Assembly (NCBI GenBank): GCA_016743235.1
Contig: VRZD01000003.1
Span: forward strand, 186,001-250,000
DNA from: Pantanalinema sp. GBBB05
GTDB lineage: Bacteria > Cyanobacteriota > Cyanobacteriia > Leptolyngbyales > Leptolyngbyaceae
Length of the DNA stretch: 64,000 nucleotides
Direction of reading: 5' to 3'
The stretch's first letter is position 1. Each line of letters opens with the position of its first letter. The position numbers were made by a program, and so were the translations under genes. The notes under the pieces were generated by a model. That model was not told where the DNA came from and did no database searches. It saw nothing but the letters and a program-made list of their open reading frames with translations. Positions 10,154-18,523 of the stretch are shown here, in pieces.

Positions 10154-10182
10154 TTTACAAATACTCAGAAGACTGTTACATT
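10154..10182 (+). promoter_or_regulatory. Predicted psbA promoter
   Basis: TTTACA (10154-10159) and TACATT (10177-10182) are separated by 17 bases, a good match to the sigma-70-type promoters of cyanobacterial psbA genes. The transcript would carry a leader of roughly 55 bases. No strong Shine-Dalgarno sequence precedes the ATG at 10244. Confidence 0.6.
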
Positions 10183-10243
10183 GTGTTTACAGTCAAGCGA
10201 TTGGCTGATTCATACATCAAGCACTGATTGCAATTATTCAACC

Positions 10244-11326
10244 ATGACAACAACTCTTCAGCGGCGCGAAAGCGCTAACATCTGGAGTCAGTTTTGCGAG
10301 TGGGTGACCAGCACCAACAACCGCCTCTATGTCGGCTGGTTCGGCGTTCTGATGATCCCCACCCTACTGACCGCGACCATCTGCTTCATCATTGCCTTCA
10401 TCGCTGCTCCCCCTGTGGACATCGATGGTATCCGTGAGCCCGTCGCTGGCTCTCTCATGTACGGTAACAACATCATCTCTGGTGCTGTTGTGCCCTCCAG
10501 CAACGCGATCGGTCTGCACTTCTACCCCATCTGGGAAGCGGCTTCTCTCGATGAGTGGCTGTACAACGGCGGTCCTTACCAGTTGATCGTCCTGCACTTC
10601 CTGATTGGCGTCTTCGCTTACATGGGTCGGGAGTGGGAACTCTCCTACCGCCTCGGCATGCGTCCTTGGATCTGCGTGGCTTACTCTGCACCTGTGGCAG
10701 CTGCAACCGCCGTGTTCCTGATCTACCCGATCGGTCAAGGTTCCTTCTCTGACGGGATGCCTCTGGGTATCTCTGGTACCTTCAACTTCATGTTCGTGTT
10801 CCAAGCCGAGCACAACATTCTGATGCACCCCTTCCACATGCTCGGTGTGGCTGGTGTGTTCGGTGGTAGCTTGTTCTCCGCCATGCACGGTTCGTTGGTG
10901 ACCTCCTCCTTAGTGCGTGAGACCACCGAAACCGAATCTCAGAACTACGGTTACAAGTTCGGTCAAGAAGAAGAAACCTACAACATCGTGGCTGCACACG
11001 GCTACTTTGGTCGGTTGATCTTCCAATACGCTAGCTTCAACAACAGCCGTTCCTTGCACTTCTTCTTGGGTGCATGGCCGGTAGTGGGCATCTGGTTCAC
11101 CGCCCTGGGCATCAGCACCATGGCGTTCAACCTGAACGGGTTCAACTTCAACCAGTCCATCATCGACTCTCAAGGTCGTGTAGTGGGTACCTGGGCAGAT
11201 GTGCTGAACCGCGCCAACCTGGGTATGGAAGTGATGCACGAGCGTAACGCTCACAACTTCCCGCTCGACTTGGCTGCTGGCGAAGCTGCTCCGATCGCGC
11301 TGACCGCTCCCGCTATCAACGGTTAA
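10244..11326 (+). CDS. psbA: Photosystem II reaction centre protein D1, Glu130 form
   Basis: D1 binds P680, pheophytin, QB and most of the Mn4CaO5 ligands in PSII. From the ATG at 10244 the product is 360 residues, the standard length; the frame extends to a TTG at 10181, but homology begins at [10 protein letters not shown]. The expected residues are present: TyrZ Y161, D170, H190, H198, H215, S264, H272, H332, E333, H337, D342 and the processing-site A344 followed by a 16-residue tail. Residue 130 is Glu, the form linked to high-light D1:2 isoforms. Residues 80 (Gly), 158 (Phe) and 286 (Thr) are not those of the microaerobic D1' type. Followed by a perfect terminator. Confidence 0.99.
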   Translation: MTTTLQRRESANIWSQFCEWVTSTNNRLYVGWFGVLMIPTLLTATICFIIAFIAAPPVDIDGIREPVAGSLMYGNNIISGAVVPSSNAIGLHFYPIWEAASLDEWLYNGGPYQLIVLHFLIGVFAYMGREWELSYRLGMRPWICVAYSAPVAAATAVFLIYPIGQGSFSDGMPLGISGTFNFMFVFQAEHNILMHPFHMLGVAGVFGGSLFSAMHGSLVTSSLVRETTETESQNYGYKFGQEEETYNIVAAHGYFGRLIFQYASFNNSRSLHFFLGAWPVVGIWFTALGISTMAFNLNGFNFNQSIIDSQGRVVGTWADVLNRANLGMEVMHERNAHNFPLDLAAGEAAPIALTAPAING

Positions 11327-11352
11327 TCCCTGATACTCGGCTAAGGTAATGA

Positions 11353-11387
11353 GAGAAGCGCTCCTCTAGAGGAGCGCTTCTCGTTTT
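11353..11387 (+). terminator. psbA terminator
   Basis: A 30-base perfect palindrome (11353-11382) starts 26 bases past the psbA stop and is followed by GTTTTA. It is a very stable Rho-independent terminator. Confidence 0.9.
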
Positions 11388-11843
11388 AGTTGCTTTTCCT
11401 GTTAACAATAGGCTGCAAGCAAAAATGTATAGAATGAAGCAATTGTTTCAGGTTTATTGGTGTTTTAGCCACTACTGAAAGACGATATAAATATGTCATG
11501 TCATGGCTAACTTCGGCACCATTATATGAAATTTATTTAAACTCTCGTCAATGCATATTTTTAACGCTATACAAGAAGAAAAATAGACTATCCTATAGAA
11601 AGAGTGGATTTAATTAAACTAGAGCAAAGCCTAGTACGTTTGGTTTCCAGCCAGAGAAATATTTACATCATTCGGTTTAAGGTCATAGTAGCTATGTTAA
11701 GGAATCTCTGTCTTAAGAGATATGGTTCTGCTTTTAGAGGTTAGATTAAGCTCAAAGTTAACCACTCTTAACATTGGTTTCAGAAAGTATATAAACTTGT
11801 CTCAATCGAGATTTCTATTCATTTTAATTAGCGGGAAATTGAA

Positions 11844-11913
11844 GGTGCATTTACTAAACCAATAGTGGTTGTGGAGTGGTGCATTTACTGAATTAAGCGA
11901 TCGCTTAATTCAG
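11844..11913 (+). promoter_or_regulatory. Candidate control region: direct repeats and HIP1-centred palindrome
   Basis: The direct repeats (11844-11855, 11878-11889) bracket a short hairpin, and the second copy runs into a perfect 26-base palindrome (11888-11913, halves CTGAATTAAGCGA). The element ends 54 bases before the ATG at 11968. The form suggests an operator for a dimeric regulator; this is inference. Confidence 0.4.
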
Positions 11914-11967
11914 CCTTACCTTATGACTAATTCCAAAACTTTTAGGCTACATAAGTGAGTAAGTTCA

Positions 11968-12312
11968 ATGAGATATAGCTTGCCAGAGTTTTCAGACACT
12001 CAGCTGCAAATGATCTGTGAGACCGCTGATGTGATTACCTGCGAATGTCCAGCTCATTTAGTTGAATTACTACGTAAAGTCAGAAGATTTCGGCGTTATA
12101 CCGCTAGCTGTGCTGACTTATCCCCTGAGGAAGCGGAAACGCATCGGTGGTTAGCTGACCAAACCTCACGTGTGGAAAAATTGCTGTCTCAAATCCTGTT
12201 TGAATTCATGCAACGTGAAGAATTACTTGATGAGCAGAGTCAATTGAATTTAGAAAAATTAGCTCATCGCAATCGTTCTGCAGCTTTACGAGAACAGGCT
12301 TATTCCGCTTAA
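11968..12312 (+). CDS. Small protein resembling the C-terminal part of MerR-family regulators
   Basis: The 114-residue product has TCECPAHLVELLRK near residue 24-37, followed by a helical segment rich in charged residues. This CECPxHLxELL pattern is familiar from the region after the HTH in a subgroup of MerR-type proteins, but no helix-turn-helix is visible here. It may therefore be a stand-alone sensory or dimerisation module; the closely spaced cysteines could respond to metal or redox. It lies 81 bases upstream of a GAF histidine kinase start on the same strand, which suggests joint expression. The relation to MerR proteins is from memory of the motif and needs a profile search. Confidence 0.5.
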   Translation: MRYSLPEFSDTQLQMICETADVITCECPAHLVELLRKVRRFRRYTASCADLSPEEAETHRWLADQTSRVEKLLSQILFEFMQREELLDEQSQLNLEKLAHRNRSAALREQAYSA

Positions 12313-12393
12313 GGATTTGCTTCAGGATAGTAGCAATTTTTCAGGTTAGCCCATCTACTCGTCAACTATAGGTTGGCGCATAACTTGGACACT

Positions 12394-14001
12394 ATGAATT
12401 TAGAGAACCCAATGAACCAAGCTAATCGGTGGATGAGTCTGATGAGTGAATCTGAAGCCTTTACGATCGAGCAACATCTGTTTTACCAAAAAGTTCAGGA
12501 ACTAAATGCCAGCTTGGAACAGCAGGTACAGGAACGAACAGCAGAGCTAGAGCGATCGTTAGAACTAGCAAAAGTCCTGAAACAAGTTACCGATGAAATT
12601 CGCAGCACCTTAAATTCGCAAACTGTCCTGCAAACAATCGTCCGCGAAGTTCGGAAGTTACTGAACACTGATCGCGTCGTAATTTATCGGTTCGGACCGG
12701 ATTGGATTGGGGAAGTTGTCGTTGAAGAAGTACTAACGCCTTGGGACTCAATTCTCGGCAAAACCTATCACGACACCTGCTTTCCAGAAGAACATGCCCA
12801 GCAGTATCTGCAAGGACGGATTCGGGCGATCGATCATGTTGCCTTATCTGAGCTAGCCCCCTGTCATAAGACCTTGCTACATACGATGCAAGTCCAGGCA
12901 AACTTAGTTGTGCCCATCCGAATGCACGATACCCTGTGGGGGTTGCTGATTGCCCATGAATGTCGGGCGCCGCGTCGCTGGCAAACCTTTGAAACGGATC
13001 TGTTGCAACAATTAGCGGATCAAGCCGCGATCGCCATTCAGCAAGCCGAACTGTACGAGCAAAGCTGTGTGGCTGCCGCTACGGCTAAAGCCCATGCTCA
13101 ACAGCTGGAACAGACGGCGCAGGAATTAGCTCAAACGCTCCAGGATTTGCAACAGGCCCAGAGTCAGTTAGTGCAAACTGAAAAAATGTCGAGTTTGGGG
13201 CAATTAGTCGCGGGTGTTGCCCATGAAATTAATAATCCTGTGAATTTCATTTATGGCAATCTCACCTATGCAGCTAGCTATGCCAAAGATTTATTAGAGG
13301 TGGTGGCTGCTTACCAGGCTCAATGCCCAGAACCCAATGCCCAGACGCAAGCCATTTTAGAAACGGTTGATTTAGAGTTTGTGGCAGCCGATTTCCCAAA
13401 AATCTTAGCTTCGATGAAGGTGGGAGCTGATCGGATTCGCCAAATTGTCCGATCGCTACAAAGCTTCTCCCGCTACGACCAGCTAGAGAAAAGGTCAATC
13501 GATATCCATGAAGGCATTGACCATACGTTATTAATTTTGCAACATCGGTTAAAAGAACAGAGCGATCGTCCAGCCATTCAAGTTGTCAAAGACTATGGAG
13601 ATCTGCCAGCCATAGAATGCTACGGCGGACAACTGAATCAGGTATTCATGAATTTAATTAGTAACGCGATCGATGCCTTGGAAGAACGAGATAGTCAGCG
13701 GACTCTGGCGGAGATGAAGCTTAAACCGAGTCAAATTACGATTCAGACTCACTGGCAACCGTCTGAAACGGATACTCCTTATGCCGTGATTCGAATTGAG
13801 GATAATGGCACAGGCATGACGGATGAAGTCAAAACTCGCTTATTTGATCCGTTTTTTACGACTAAACCTGTGGGTAAAGGCACTGGATTAGGGCTATCCA
13901 TCAGCTATCAAATTGTGGTGGAGAAGCATCAGGGACGGTTGAAATGTTATTCTCAGCTGGGATATGGCACAGTATTTGAGATTGAGATTCCCGCGACCTG
14001 A
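12394..14001 (+). CDS. GAF-domain sensor histidine kinase
   Basis: A soluble two-component sensor of about 535 residues. An N-terminal coiled coil (to about residue 70, EQQVQERTAELERSL) leads into a GAF domain (about 75-225) of the type found in phytochromes and related sensors. A long coiled coil then leads to HisKA with the phosphoacceptor in VAHEINNP (His near 277) and HATPase_c with N, G1 (EDNGTGM) and G2 (GKGTGLGLS) boxes. The GAF region has no obvious chromophore cysteine in the usual CH context, although PCHKTLL is present near 158; signal unknown. Start uncertain: ATG at 12394 or 12412, or TTG at 12373. No response regulator is adjacent. Confidence 0.88.
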   Translation: MNLENPMNQANRWMSLMSESEAFTIEQHLFYQKVQELNASLEQQVQERTAELERSLELAKVLKQVTDEIRSTLNSQTVLQTIVREVRKLLNTDRVVIYRFGPDWIGEVVVEEVLTPWDSILGKTYHDTCFPEEHAQQYLQGRIRAIDHVALSELAPCHKTLLHTMQVQANLVVPIRMHDTLWGLLIAHECRAPRRWQTFETDLLQQLADQAAIAIQQAELYEQSCVAAATAKAHAQQLEQTAQELAQTLQDLQQAQSQLVQTEKMSSLGQLVAGVAHEINNPVNFIYGNLTYAASYAKDLLEVVAAYQAQCPEPNAQTQAILETVDLEFVAADFPKILASMKVGADRIRQIVRSLQSFSRYDQLEKRSIDIHEGIDHTLLILQHRLKEQSDRPAIQVVKDYGDLPAIECYGGQLNQVFMNLISNAIDALEERDSQRTLAEMKLKPSQITIQTHWQPSETDTPYAVIRIEDNGTGMTDEVKTRLFDPFFTTKPVGKGTGLGLSISYQIVVEKHQGRLKCYSQLGYGTVFEIEIPAT

Positions 14002-14013
14002 ACGCAATGGACT

Positions 14014-14049
14014 ATCAGGATTCCTGCTACCCTAGATACGAATCCTGAT
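14014..14049 (+). other. Perfect hairpin upstream of the ferredoxin gene
   Basis: ATCAGGATTC (14014-14023) and GAATCCTGAT (14040-14049) form a 10-base perfect stem with a 16-base loop, 13 bases before the GTG start at 14063. There is no T run. It could terminate or attenuate transcription from the kinase gene or affect ferredoxin translation. Confidence 0.55.
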
Positions 14050-14062
14050 CCTGAAGAGAACC

Positions 14063-14290
14063 GTGCCACATACGATTGTTACTGAAACTTGTGAAGGCGT
14101 CGCGGATTGCGTAGATGCCTGTCCCGTTGCCTGTATTCATCCGGGTCCCGGCAAAAATATGAAAGGGACAGATTGGTATTGGATTGATTTCGCTACCTGC
14201 ATTGACTGTGGCATCTGTTTACAGGTGTGTCCCGTAGAAGGGGCGATCGTCCCGGAAGAGCGTCCTAACCTGCAAAAAACTCCCCAATAG
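14063..14290 (+). CDS. Bacterial-type ferredoxin with two iron-sulfur motifs
   Basis: The 75-residue protein carries two cluster motifs. The first is CEGVADCVDACPVACI, with the C-x5-C-x3-CP spacing typical of 7Fe/8Fe ferredoxins, and the second is a classical CIDCGICLQVCP. It would be a small soluble electron carrier in the cytoplasm. The PGPGKNMKGTDWYWID linker is typical of a ferredoxin subgroup present in cyanobacteria beside the plant-type [2Fe-2S] PetF. GTG start at 14063 fits homologue N-termini (PHTIVTE). It ends eight bases before the ABC ATPase gene, so the two are probably cotranscribed, though no functional link is known. Confidence 0.93.
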   Translation: MPHTIVTETCEGVADCVDACPVACIHPGPGKNMKGTDWYWIDFATCIDCGICLQVCPVEGAIVPEERPNLQKTPQ

Positions 14291-14298
14291 GCAGGATC

Positions 14299-15030
14299 AT
14301 GACAGACGGTGCGCCTCTCTTAGAAGTCCAAGATGTGTATGCCGGGTACGTCAAAGACTTAGACATCTTGCAAGGGATTAACTTCAAAATTTATCCTGGC
14401 GAGTTGGTCACGGTAGTCGGTCCCAACGGTGCCGGAAAGTCTACCCTGGCAAAAACCATTTTTGGGCTCCTGACTCCCCACCAGGGCAGCATTCTATTTC
14501 AGGGCAAGCAGATCGCCGGTTTGAAGTCGAATCAAATCGTCCAACGAGGTATGTGTTACGTGCCCCAGATTGCCAATGTTTTCCCCTCGCTGACGGTGGA
14601 AGAAAATTTGGAAATGGGCGCTTTTGTCCGGGATGTGCCCTTGCAACCGCTAAAAGAGGAGATTTTTCTCCGATTTCCTCGGTTAGCCGAGCGCCGTAAG
14701 CAACGAGCCGGCACCCTGTCTGGCGGCGAACGCCAAATGCTGGCAATGGGCAAAGCCTTGATGCTAAAGCCTACCCTGTTGCTGTTAGACGAACCCTCGG
14801 CAGCGCTATCGCCCATCCTGGTGAATAGTGTGTTTGAGCAAATCAAGCAGATTAATCAGGGGGGAACCGCGATCGTCCTAGTGGAGCAAAATGCCCGTAA
14901 AGCCTTAGAAATGGCAGACCGAGGTTACGTTTTAGAATCAGGTCGCGATCGGTTTGAGGGACGCGGCATTGATTTGCTCAACGATCCCAAAGTGGGCGAG
15001 TTGTATTTAGGGGCAACCAAGGCGCATTAA
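14299..15030 (+). CDS. ABC transporter ATPase of the branched-chain amino acid (LivF/NatE) type
   Basis: The 243-residue protein has Walker A GPNGAGKST (near 41-49), the Q-loop, signature LSGGERQML (near 140) and Walker B LLLLDEPSAALSP, with the overall length and N-terminus of LivF/UrtE ATPases. In cyanobacteria such a subunit (NatE) powers the N-II neutral and acidic amino acid permease. No permease or binding-protein gene is beside it, which is usual in cyanobacteria where Nat components are scattered. Substrate assignment is therefore by family only. It follows the ferredoxin gene by eight bases. Confidence 0.87.
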   Translation: MTDGAPLLEVQDVYAGYVKDLDILQGINFKIYPGELVTVVGPNGAGKSTLAKTIFGLLTPHQGSILFQGKQIAGLKSNQIVQRGMCYVPQIANVFPSLTVEENLEMGAFVRDVPLQPLKEEIFLRFPRLAERRKQRAGTLSGGERQMLAMGKALMLKPTLLLLDEPSAALSPILVNSVFEQIKQINQGGTAIVLVEQNARKALEMADRGYVLESGRDRFEGRGIDLLNDPKVGELYLGATKAH

Positions 15031-15130
15031 TTCTGGCGATCGTCAGTGATATCTTGTCAAAACATTCATACTCTTGCGAATGCTCTCAGCCTAGAATTTA
15101 GGATCTCAACCCTCATACCCCCATCGATCT

Positions 15131-15604
15131 GTGGCTCTTAAACTTAGGGCTGAACACCTTCAACTCATGCAGGCTCATGCCGAACAAGCCTACCCAGACG
15201 AATGTTGCGGTTTGCTCTTGGGTACGTTAGTGTCGGATGATAAAACCCTGGTAGACGTGCGAACGGTTACCAATGCCTGGAATGAGCAGGTTGCCAGCGA
15301 GTTTGCGGCAGCAGAGTCCGCTCTGACCAAAACTCGCCGTTACTGGATTTCTTCCGAGGACATGCTAGCCGCCATGCGGGAGGCTCGGCAGCGCGATCTT
15401 GATGTGATTGGGATTTACCATTCCCATCCTGATCATCCGGCGGTGCCCTCCGAATGCGATCGGCGTCAGGCGTGGCAGCATTACTCGTATTTGATCCTCT
15501 CGGTTCGCGCGGGTCAAGCTGGGGAATTCTATAGTTGGCAACTTGATGACTCTCATCAGTTTCAGTCTGAACCGGTGATTGTCATTGAGCCAGTTTCGCC
15601 TTAG
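15131..15604 (+). CDS. M67 family (JAMM/MPN+) metallopeptidase
   Basis: The 157-residue protein carries the complete zinc site of JAMM peptidases: the upstream glutamate in YPDECCGLLLG (near residue 23) and HSHPDHPAVPSECD (near 97-110), equal to HxHxxxxxxxxSxxD. Prokaryotic members remove C-terminal residues from ubiquitin-like sulfur carriers such as CysO in the Mec+ cysteine pathway, and are often next to a MoeB/ThiF-type E1 enzyme. That is what is seen here: moeB follows 39 bases later. No sulfur-carrier gene lies between or beside them. GTG start at 15131. Confidence 0.9.
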   Translation: MALKLRAEHLQLMQAHAEQAYPDECCGLLLGTLVSDDKTLVDVRTVTNAWNEQVASEFAAAESALTKTRRYWISSEDMLAAMREARQRDLDVIGIYHSHPDHPAVPSECDRRQAWQHYSYLILSVRAGQAGEFYSWQLDDSHQFQSEPVIVIEPVSP

Positions 15605-15643
15605 GTCGTCTAACACCTGTCCTTCCATATTGCTCAAATCATC

Positions 15644-16819
15644 ATGCTGAACCCCAATCTGGATGAGATTCAGTTAACTAAAGAAGAATACGAACGCTAT
15701 TCACGCCACCTGATTTTGCCAGAAGTGGGACTGGACGGGCAGAAGCGTCTCAAAGCGGCTAGTGTCCTCTGTATTGGCACGGGTGGCTTGGGATCTCCGC
15801 TTTTGCTCTACCTGGCTGCCGCTGGCATCGGGCGGATTGGCATCGTCGATTTTGATGTAGTGGATCACTCTAACCTGCAACGTCAGGTGATTCACGGGAC
15901 ATCTTGGGTGGGTAAACCCAAGATTGAGTCAGGCAAAAATCGGATTTTGGAAATTAATCCCTATTGCCAAGTGGATCTCTATGAAACGCGGCTGAGTTCC
16001 GAAAACGCGCTAGATATTGTCAAAGACTACGATGTGGTGGTGGATGGCACCGATAACTTTCCTACCCGCTATCTAGTGAATGACGCTTGTGTGCTGCTGA
16101 ACAAGCCCAACGTCTACGGGTCGATTTTCCGGTTTGAAGGACAAGCGACAGTCTTCAACTATGAAGGTGGTCCCAACTACCGCGACCTGTATCCCGAACC
16201 CCCCCCACCCGGACTCGTGCCATCCTGCGCGGAAGGCGGCGTGTTAGGCATTCTCCCTGGCGTGATCGGGGTGATCCAGGCGACGGAAACCGTCAAGATT
16301 ATTTTGGGCACTGGCAATACTTTAAGTGGGCGCTTGCTGCTGTACGATGCCTTGAATATGAAATTCCGGGAATTGAAACTGCGCCCGAATCCCGAACGTC
16401 CCGTGATCGAAAAACTGATCGATTACGAAATGTTCTGTGGCATTCCCCAGGCAAAAGCGGCGGAAGCCCAAGCCCAAGCCGAAATGCGCGAAATTACCGT
16501 TCATGAACTGGAGCGGTTGATGAGTGGTGAATCCGCCGACACCTACGTGTTGCTCGATGTCCGGAACCCGAACGAACACCAGATCGCCCGGATTCCTGGA
16601 GCGGTACTCGTACCCTTGCCCGATATCGAAAATGGGGACGGGATTGACAAAGTGAAGGAACTGGCAAATGGTTCCAAGCTGATTGTGCATTGCAAGTCGG
16701 GAATGCGATCGGCAAAAGCGATCGGCATTCTGAAACAAGCAGGCATCGAAGGCACTAACGTCAAAGGTGGCATTCTCGCCTGGAGCCGCGAAATCGATTC
16801 CTCAGTGCCGGAATATTAA
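15644..16819 (+). CDS. moeB: MoeB/ThiF-type sulfur-carrier adenylyltransferase with rhodanese domain
   Basis: Residues 1-270 form the E1-like adenylyltransferase with the nucleotide-binding GTGGLGSPLLLYLAAAG, DxD-type VDGTDNFPTRY and the PSCAEGGVLG segment containing the likely catalytic cysteine. Residues about 285-390 form a rhodanese domain with the persulfide cysteine in IVHCKSGMRSAKA (near 350). Such MoeB-R proteins activate the C-terminus of MoaD, CysO or ThiS and hand over sulfur. The tetracysteine zinc site of E. coli MoeB is not visible: the region after KLRPNPERPVIEK has only MFCGIP. Cotranscription with the JAMM gene is likely. Confidence 0.92.
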   Translation: MLNPNLDEIQLTKEEYERYSRHLILPEVGLDGQKRLKAASVLCIGTGGLGSPLLLYLAAAGIGRIGIVDFDVVDHSNLQRQVIHGTSWVGKPKIESGKNRILEINPYCQVDLYETRLSSENALDIVKDYDVVVDGTDNFPTRYLVNDACVLLNKPNVYGSIFRFEGQATVFNYEGGPNYRDLYPEPPPPGLVPSCAEGGVLGILPGVIGVIQATETVKIILGTGNTLSGRLLLYDALNMKFRELKLRPNPERPVIEKLIDYEMFCGIPQAKAAEAQAQAEMREITVHELERLMSGESADTYVLLDVRNPNEHQIARIPGAVLVPLPDIENGDGIDKVKELANGSKLIVHCKSGMRSAKAIGILKQAGIEGTNVKGGILAWSREIDSSVPEY

Positions 16820-16857
16820 CGATCATCAATATTGGGTGATTCGTCAGTCGGGATGTA

Positions 16858-16929
16858 GTAGGGGCGTAGCATTGGGGCAAAAAATCTTGTCACAAATCAA
16901 GATCGATCTGCCAAATGCCACGCCCTTAC
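16858..16929. repeat. Intergenic inverted-repeat element, about 72 bases
   Basis: The left arm GTAGGGGCGTAGCATTGGG (from 16858) and right arm CCAAATGCCACGCCCTTAC (to 16929) are imperfect reverse complements. Elements with GTAGGGGC...GCCCCTAC-like ends are dispersed in many cyanobacterial genomes and may be miniature mobile elements. It separates the convergent moeB and FAD oxidoreductase genes and could also end transcription. Confidence 0.65.
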
Positions 16930-16939
16930 GATCGTTGGA

Positions 16940-18523
16940 TTAAGCCGTCATCATCAGTTGTTCAAAAGTCTGTAATCTAATCGCCTCTGCCAGATAACTG
17001 GTGCCATAGATCCGAGGCAACTGGTTTGTCTGCACCAAAACCTGTCTGACTTCCAGATTCGAAATATCGGCTAAAGCACGATTACTTAACAGCGCGATCG
17101 CCGCCGCAATTCCTACTCCCTGACCCACTGCCACATTAAATTCAACAATTCTGCCCGCCGCACAGGCATAGCCATCATAGCCAGATCCCGGACTAATCAC
17201 TGCCAGGTTAGGCACGGTGTTTAACAACGCGTGTTGAATGCCGACATTGAATAACGGTGGGTGATGGAACGAGACACTGGTGAGATCCTTTTCTCTGGCT
17301 TTCGCCCCTAGCCCCACAATGCCACCCCGCACATCCAGATGATAGCCAAACGTCCCGAGCGCCTCGTTTGCAGGCACTGCTCCCGCCATCATCTTCGCCC
17401 CAGTTAACGGGTCAACTGCCCCTAACACATTCCCCGCATGACGAATGTATAACTCAGTTGCCGGTCGAACTGCCGTAGCTCCTAAGCTCTTAAACCAGCG
17501 ATCGAGAAAGGTAATTTCTTGGAGCATCGCTGGGGTCGGTTTAGCGGCAGCTCTGGCTAACTGTTCTGCCTGCAAGCCTGTACAAGCACACAGGAGAGCA
17601 TTCCAGGAGAGGCGAGTGGGCGAGAGGATAGCAATATTCGGCTGATCGAGAATGGCACCACTTTTTTCCAGTGACCAGCGTTTGCCCCGGAACGAGTGAT
17701 AAGCGATCGAGAGGGCTTTACACCGGACATCGATATGATCCAAGCCGACATACATAGTTTTGAGCTGACCATTGGCATCGATCAGATCCTTACGCAATTG
17801 CTCGATTAGTTTGGCATCATTCCCGGCCGCAATCTGGATAAATCGTTGAGCTTCTGCGTCATTGGGATTGGTTAACCGTTTGAGAAAATCTAACTCAAAT
17901 TGCTTCAGGGCAGCGATCGTCAAGCCCTCTGTTTCAAACACCAATGTGACGGGAAGTTCTGACTCTGGCAAGCCAAATGTGCCAAATCCTTGAACTTTGT
18001 CCACTCCAGCATATTGCGCCAGTTCTGCATTCACTGTTGAGTCAATAAATTGCCTCGCCAGGTAGGTTTCACCACGAGTTAACCGAATCCCTGCTAATAA
18101 GTCATCTTTTTTGAGCACCGATTGGATCTGGACCCGACTGATAATGTCAGCTTTCACCTCACTTAGCATTTGCCGCAAAGCCGCATCTGCCTTACGGGGA
18201 TCTAAGGCAATCTGGGCGACTCCCGCTTTCTGTAAAAACTCCTTATAAATCGCCGATGGATCACCAAAAGTGCTGAGATTCAAGGATTGGCGCACATCAG
18301 CGGGCACCATCGCCCGATCGAGATAGGCCAATCCACCTCTGACTAAATGCCCCCCCACACCATCTGGTGAATTCCCCTTAAACATCAGTAGGGTTTTGGG
18401 GAAGCGTCCAGTGCGTCGTCGATATTCCCTCGCCGCACATACTAATGCCAATACACCAGGAACTTCATCCCCAAAACCAATGATGTCGTAGGAACGAGTA
18501 ACAGAGGGAGTGGCAGAGGTCAT
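16940..18523 (-). CDS. FAD-dependent oxidoreductase, substrate unknown
   Basis: The 527-residue product looks like a member of the FAD-dependent oxidoreductase group (pfam12831-like). YDIIGFGDEVPGVLALVCAA at the N-terminus is the dinucleotide-binding strand-turn-helix, with a less regular glycine pattern than the canonical GxGxxG; GNSPDGVGGHLVRGGLAYLD and a late GIAAAIALLSN helix fit FAD binding as well. No signal peptide or transmembrane helix is evident. The start ATG at 18523 is in a natural position. It stands alone, divergent from the TPR gene. Neither substrate nor pathway can be stated. Confidence 0.65.
   Translation of the reverse strand: MTSATPSVTRSYDIIGFGDEVPGVLALVCAAREYRRRTGRFPKTLLMFKGNSPDGVGGHLVRGGLAYLDRAMVPADVRQSLNLSTFGDPSAIYKEFLQKAGVAQIALDPRKADAALRQMLSEVKADIISRVQIQSVLKKDDLLAGIRLTRGETYLARQFIDSTVNAELAQYAGVDKVQGFGTFGLPESELPVTLVFETEGLTIAALKQFELDFLKRLTNPNDAEAQRFIQIAAGNDAKLIEQLRKDLIDANGQLKTMYVGLDHIDVRCKALSIAYHSFRGKRWSLEKSGAILDQPNIAILSPTRLSWNALLCACTGLQAEQLARAAAKPTPAMLQEITFLDRWFKSLGATAVRPATELYIRHAGNVLGAVDPLTGAKMMAGAVPANEALGTFGYHLDVRGGIVGLGAKAREKDLTSVSFHHPPLFNVGIQHALLNTVPNLAVISPGSGYDGYACAAGRIVEFNVAVGQGVGIAAAIALLSNRALADISNLEVRQVLVQTNQLPRIYGTSYLAEAIRLQTFEQLMMTA

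Larger units (their letters stand above)
9740..10243. other. Long intergenic region upstream of psbA
   Basis: The 504 bases hold the hairpin at 9756-9803, a terminator-like hairpin at 10072-10117 and the psbA promoter and leader. No protein gene is supported. The segment 9804-10071 ends in a terminator and could belong to a long 3' untranslated region or a small RNA. Confidence 0.5.
11327..11967. other. Long AT-rich intergenic region
   Basis: Besides the psbA terminator, the notable content lies at the right end: a 12-base direct repeat GGTGCATTTACT at 11844-11855 and 11878-11889, a small hairpin AACCA/TGGTT at 11857-11870 between the copies, and a 26-base perfect palindrome centred on GCGATCGC at 11888-11913. 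No protein or known RNA gene was found in the remaining 450 bases. Confidence 0.55.

Noticed and set aside
10181..10243. TTG-initiated extension of psbA adding 21 residues
   Set aside because: D1 proteins start at [10 protein letters not shown], and the upstream stretch overlaps the predicted promoter.
10364..10888. 174-residue open frame on the minus strand inside psbA
   Set aside because: It is antisense to the highly conserved D1 gene, and its composition is His/Glu-rich shadow sequence.
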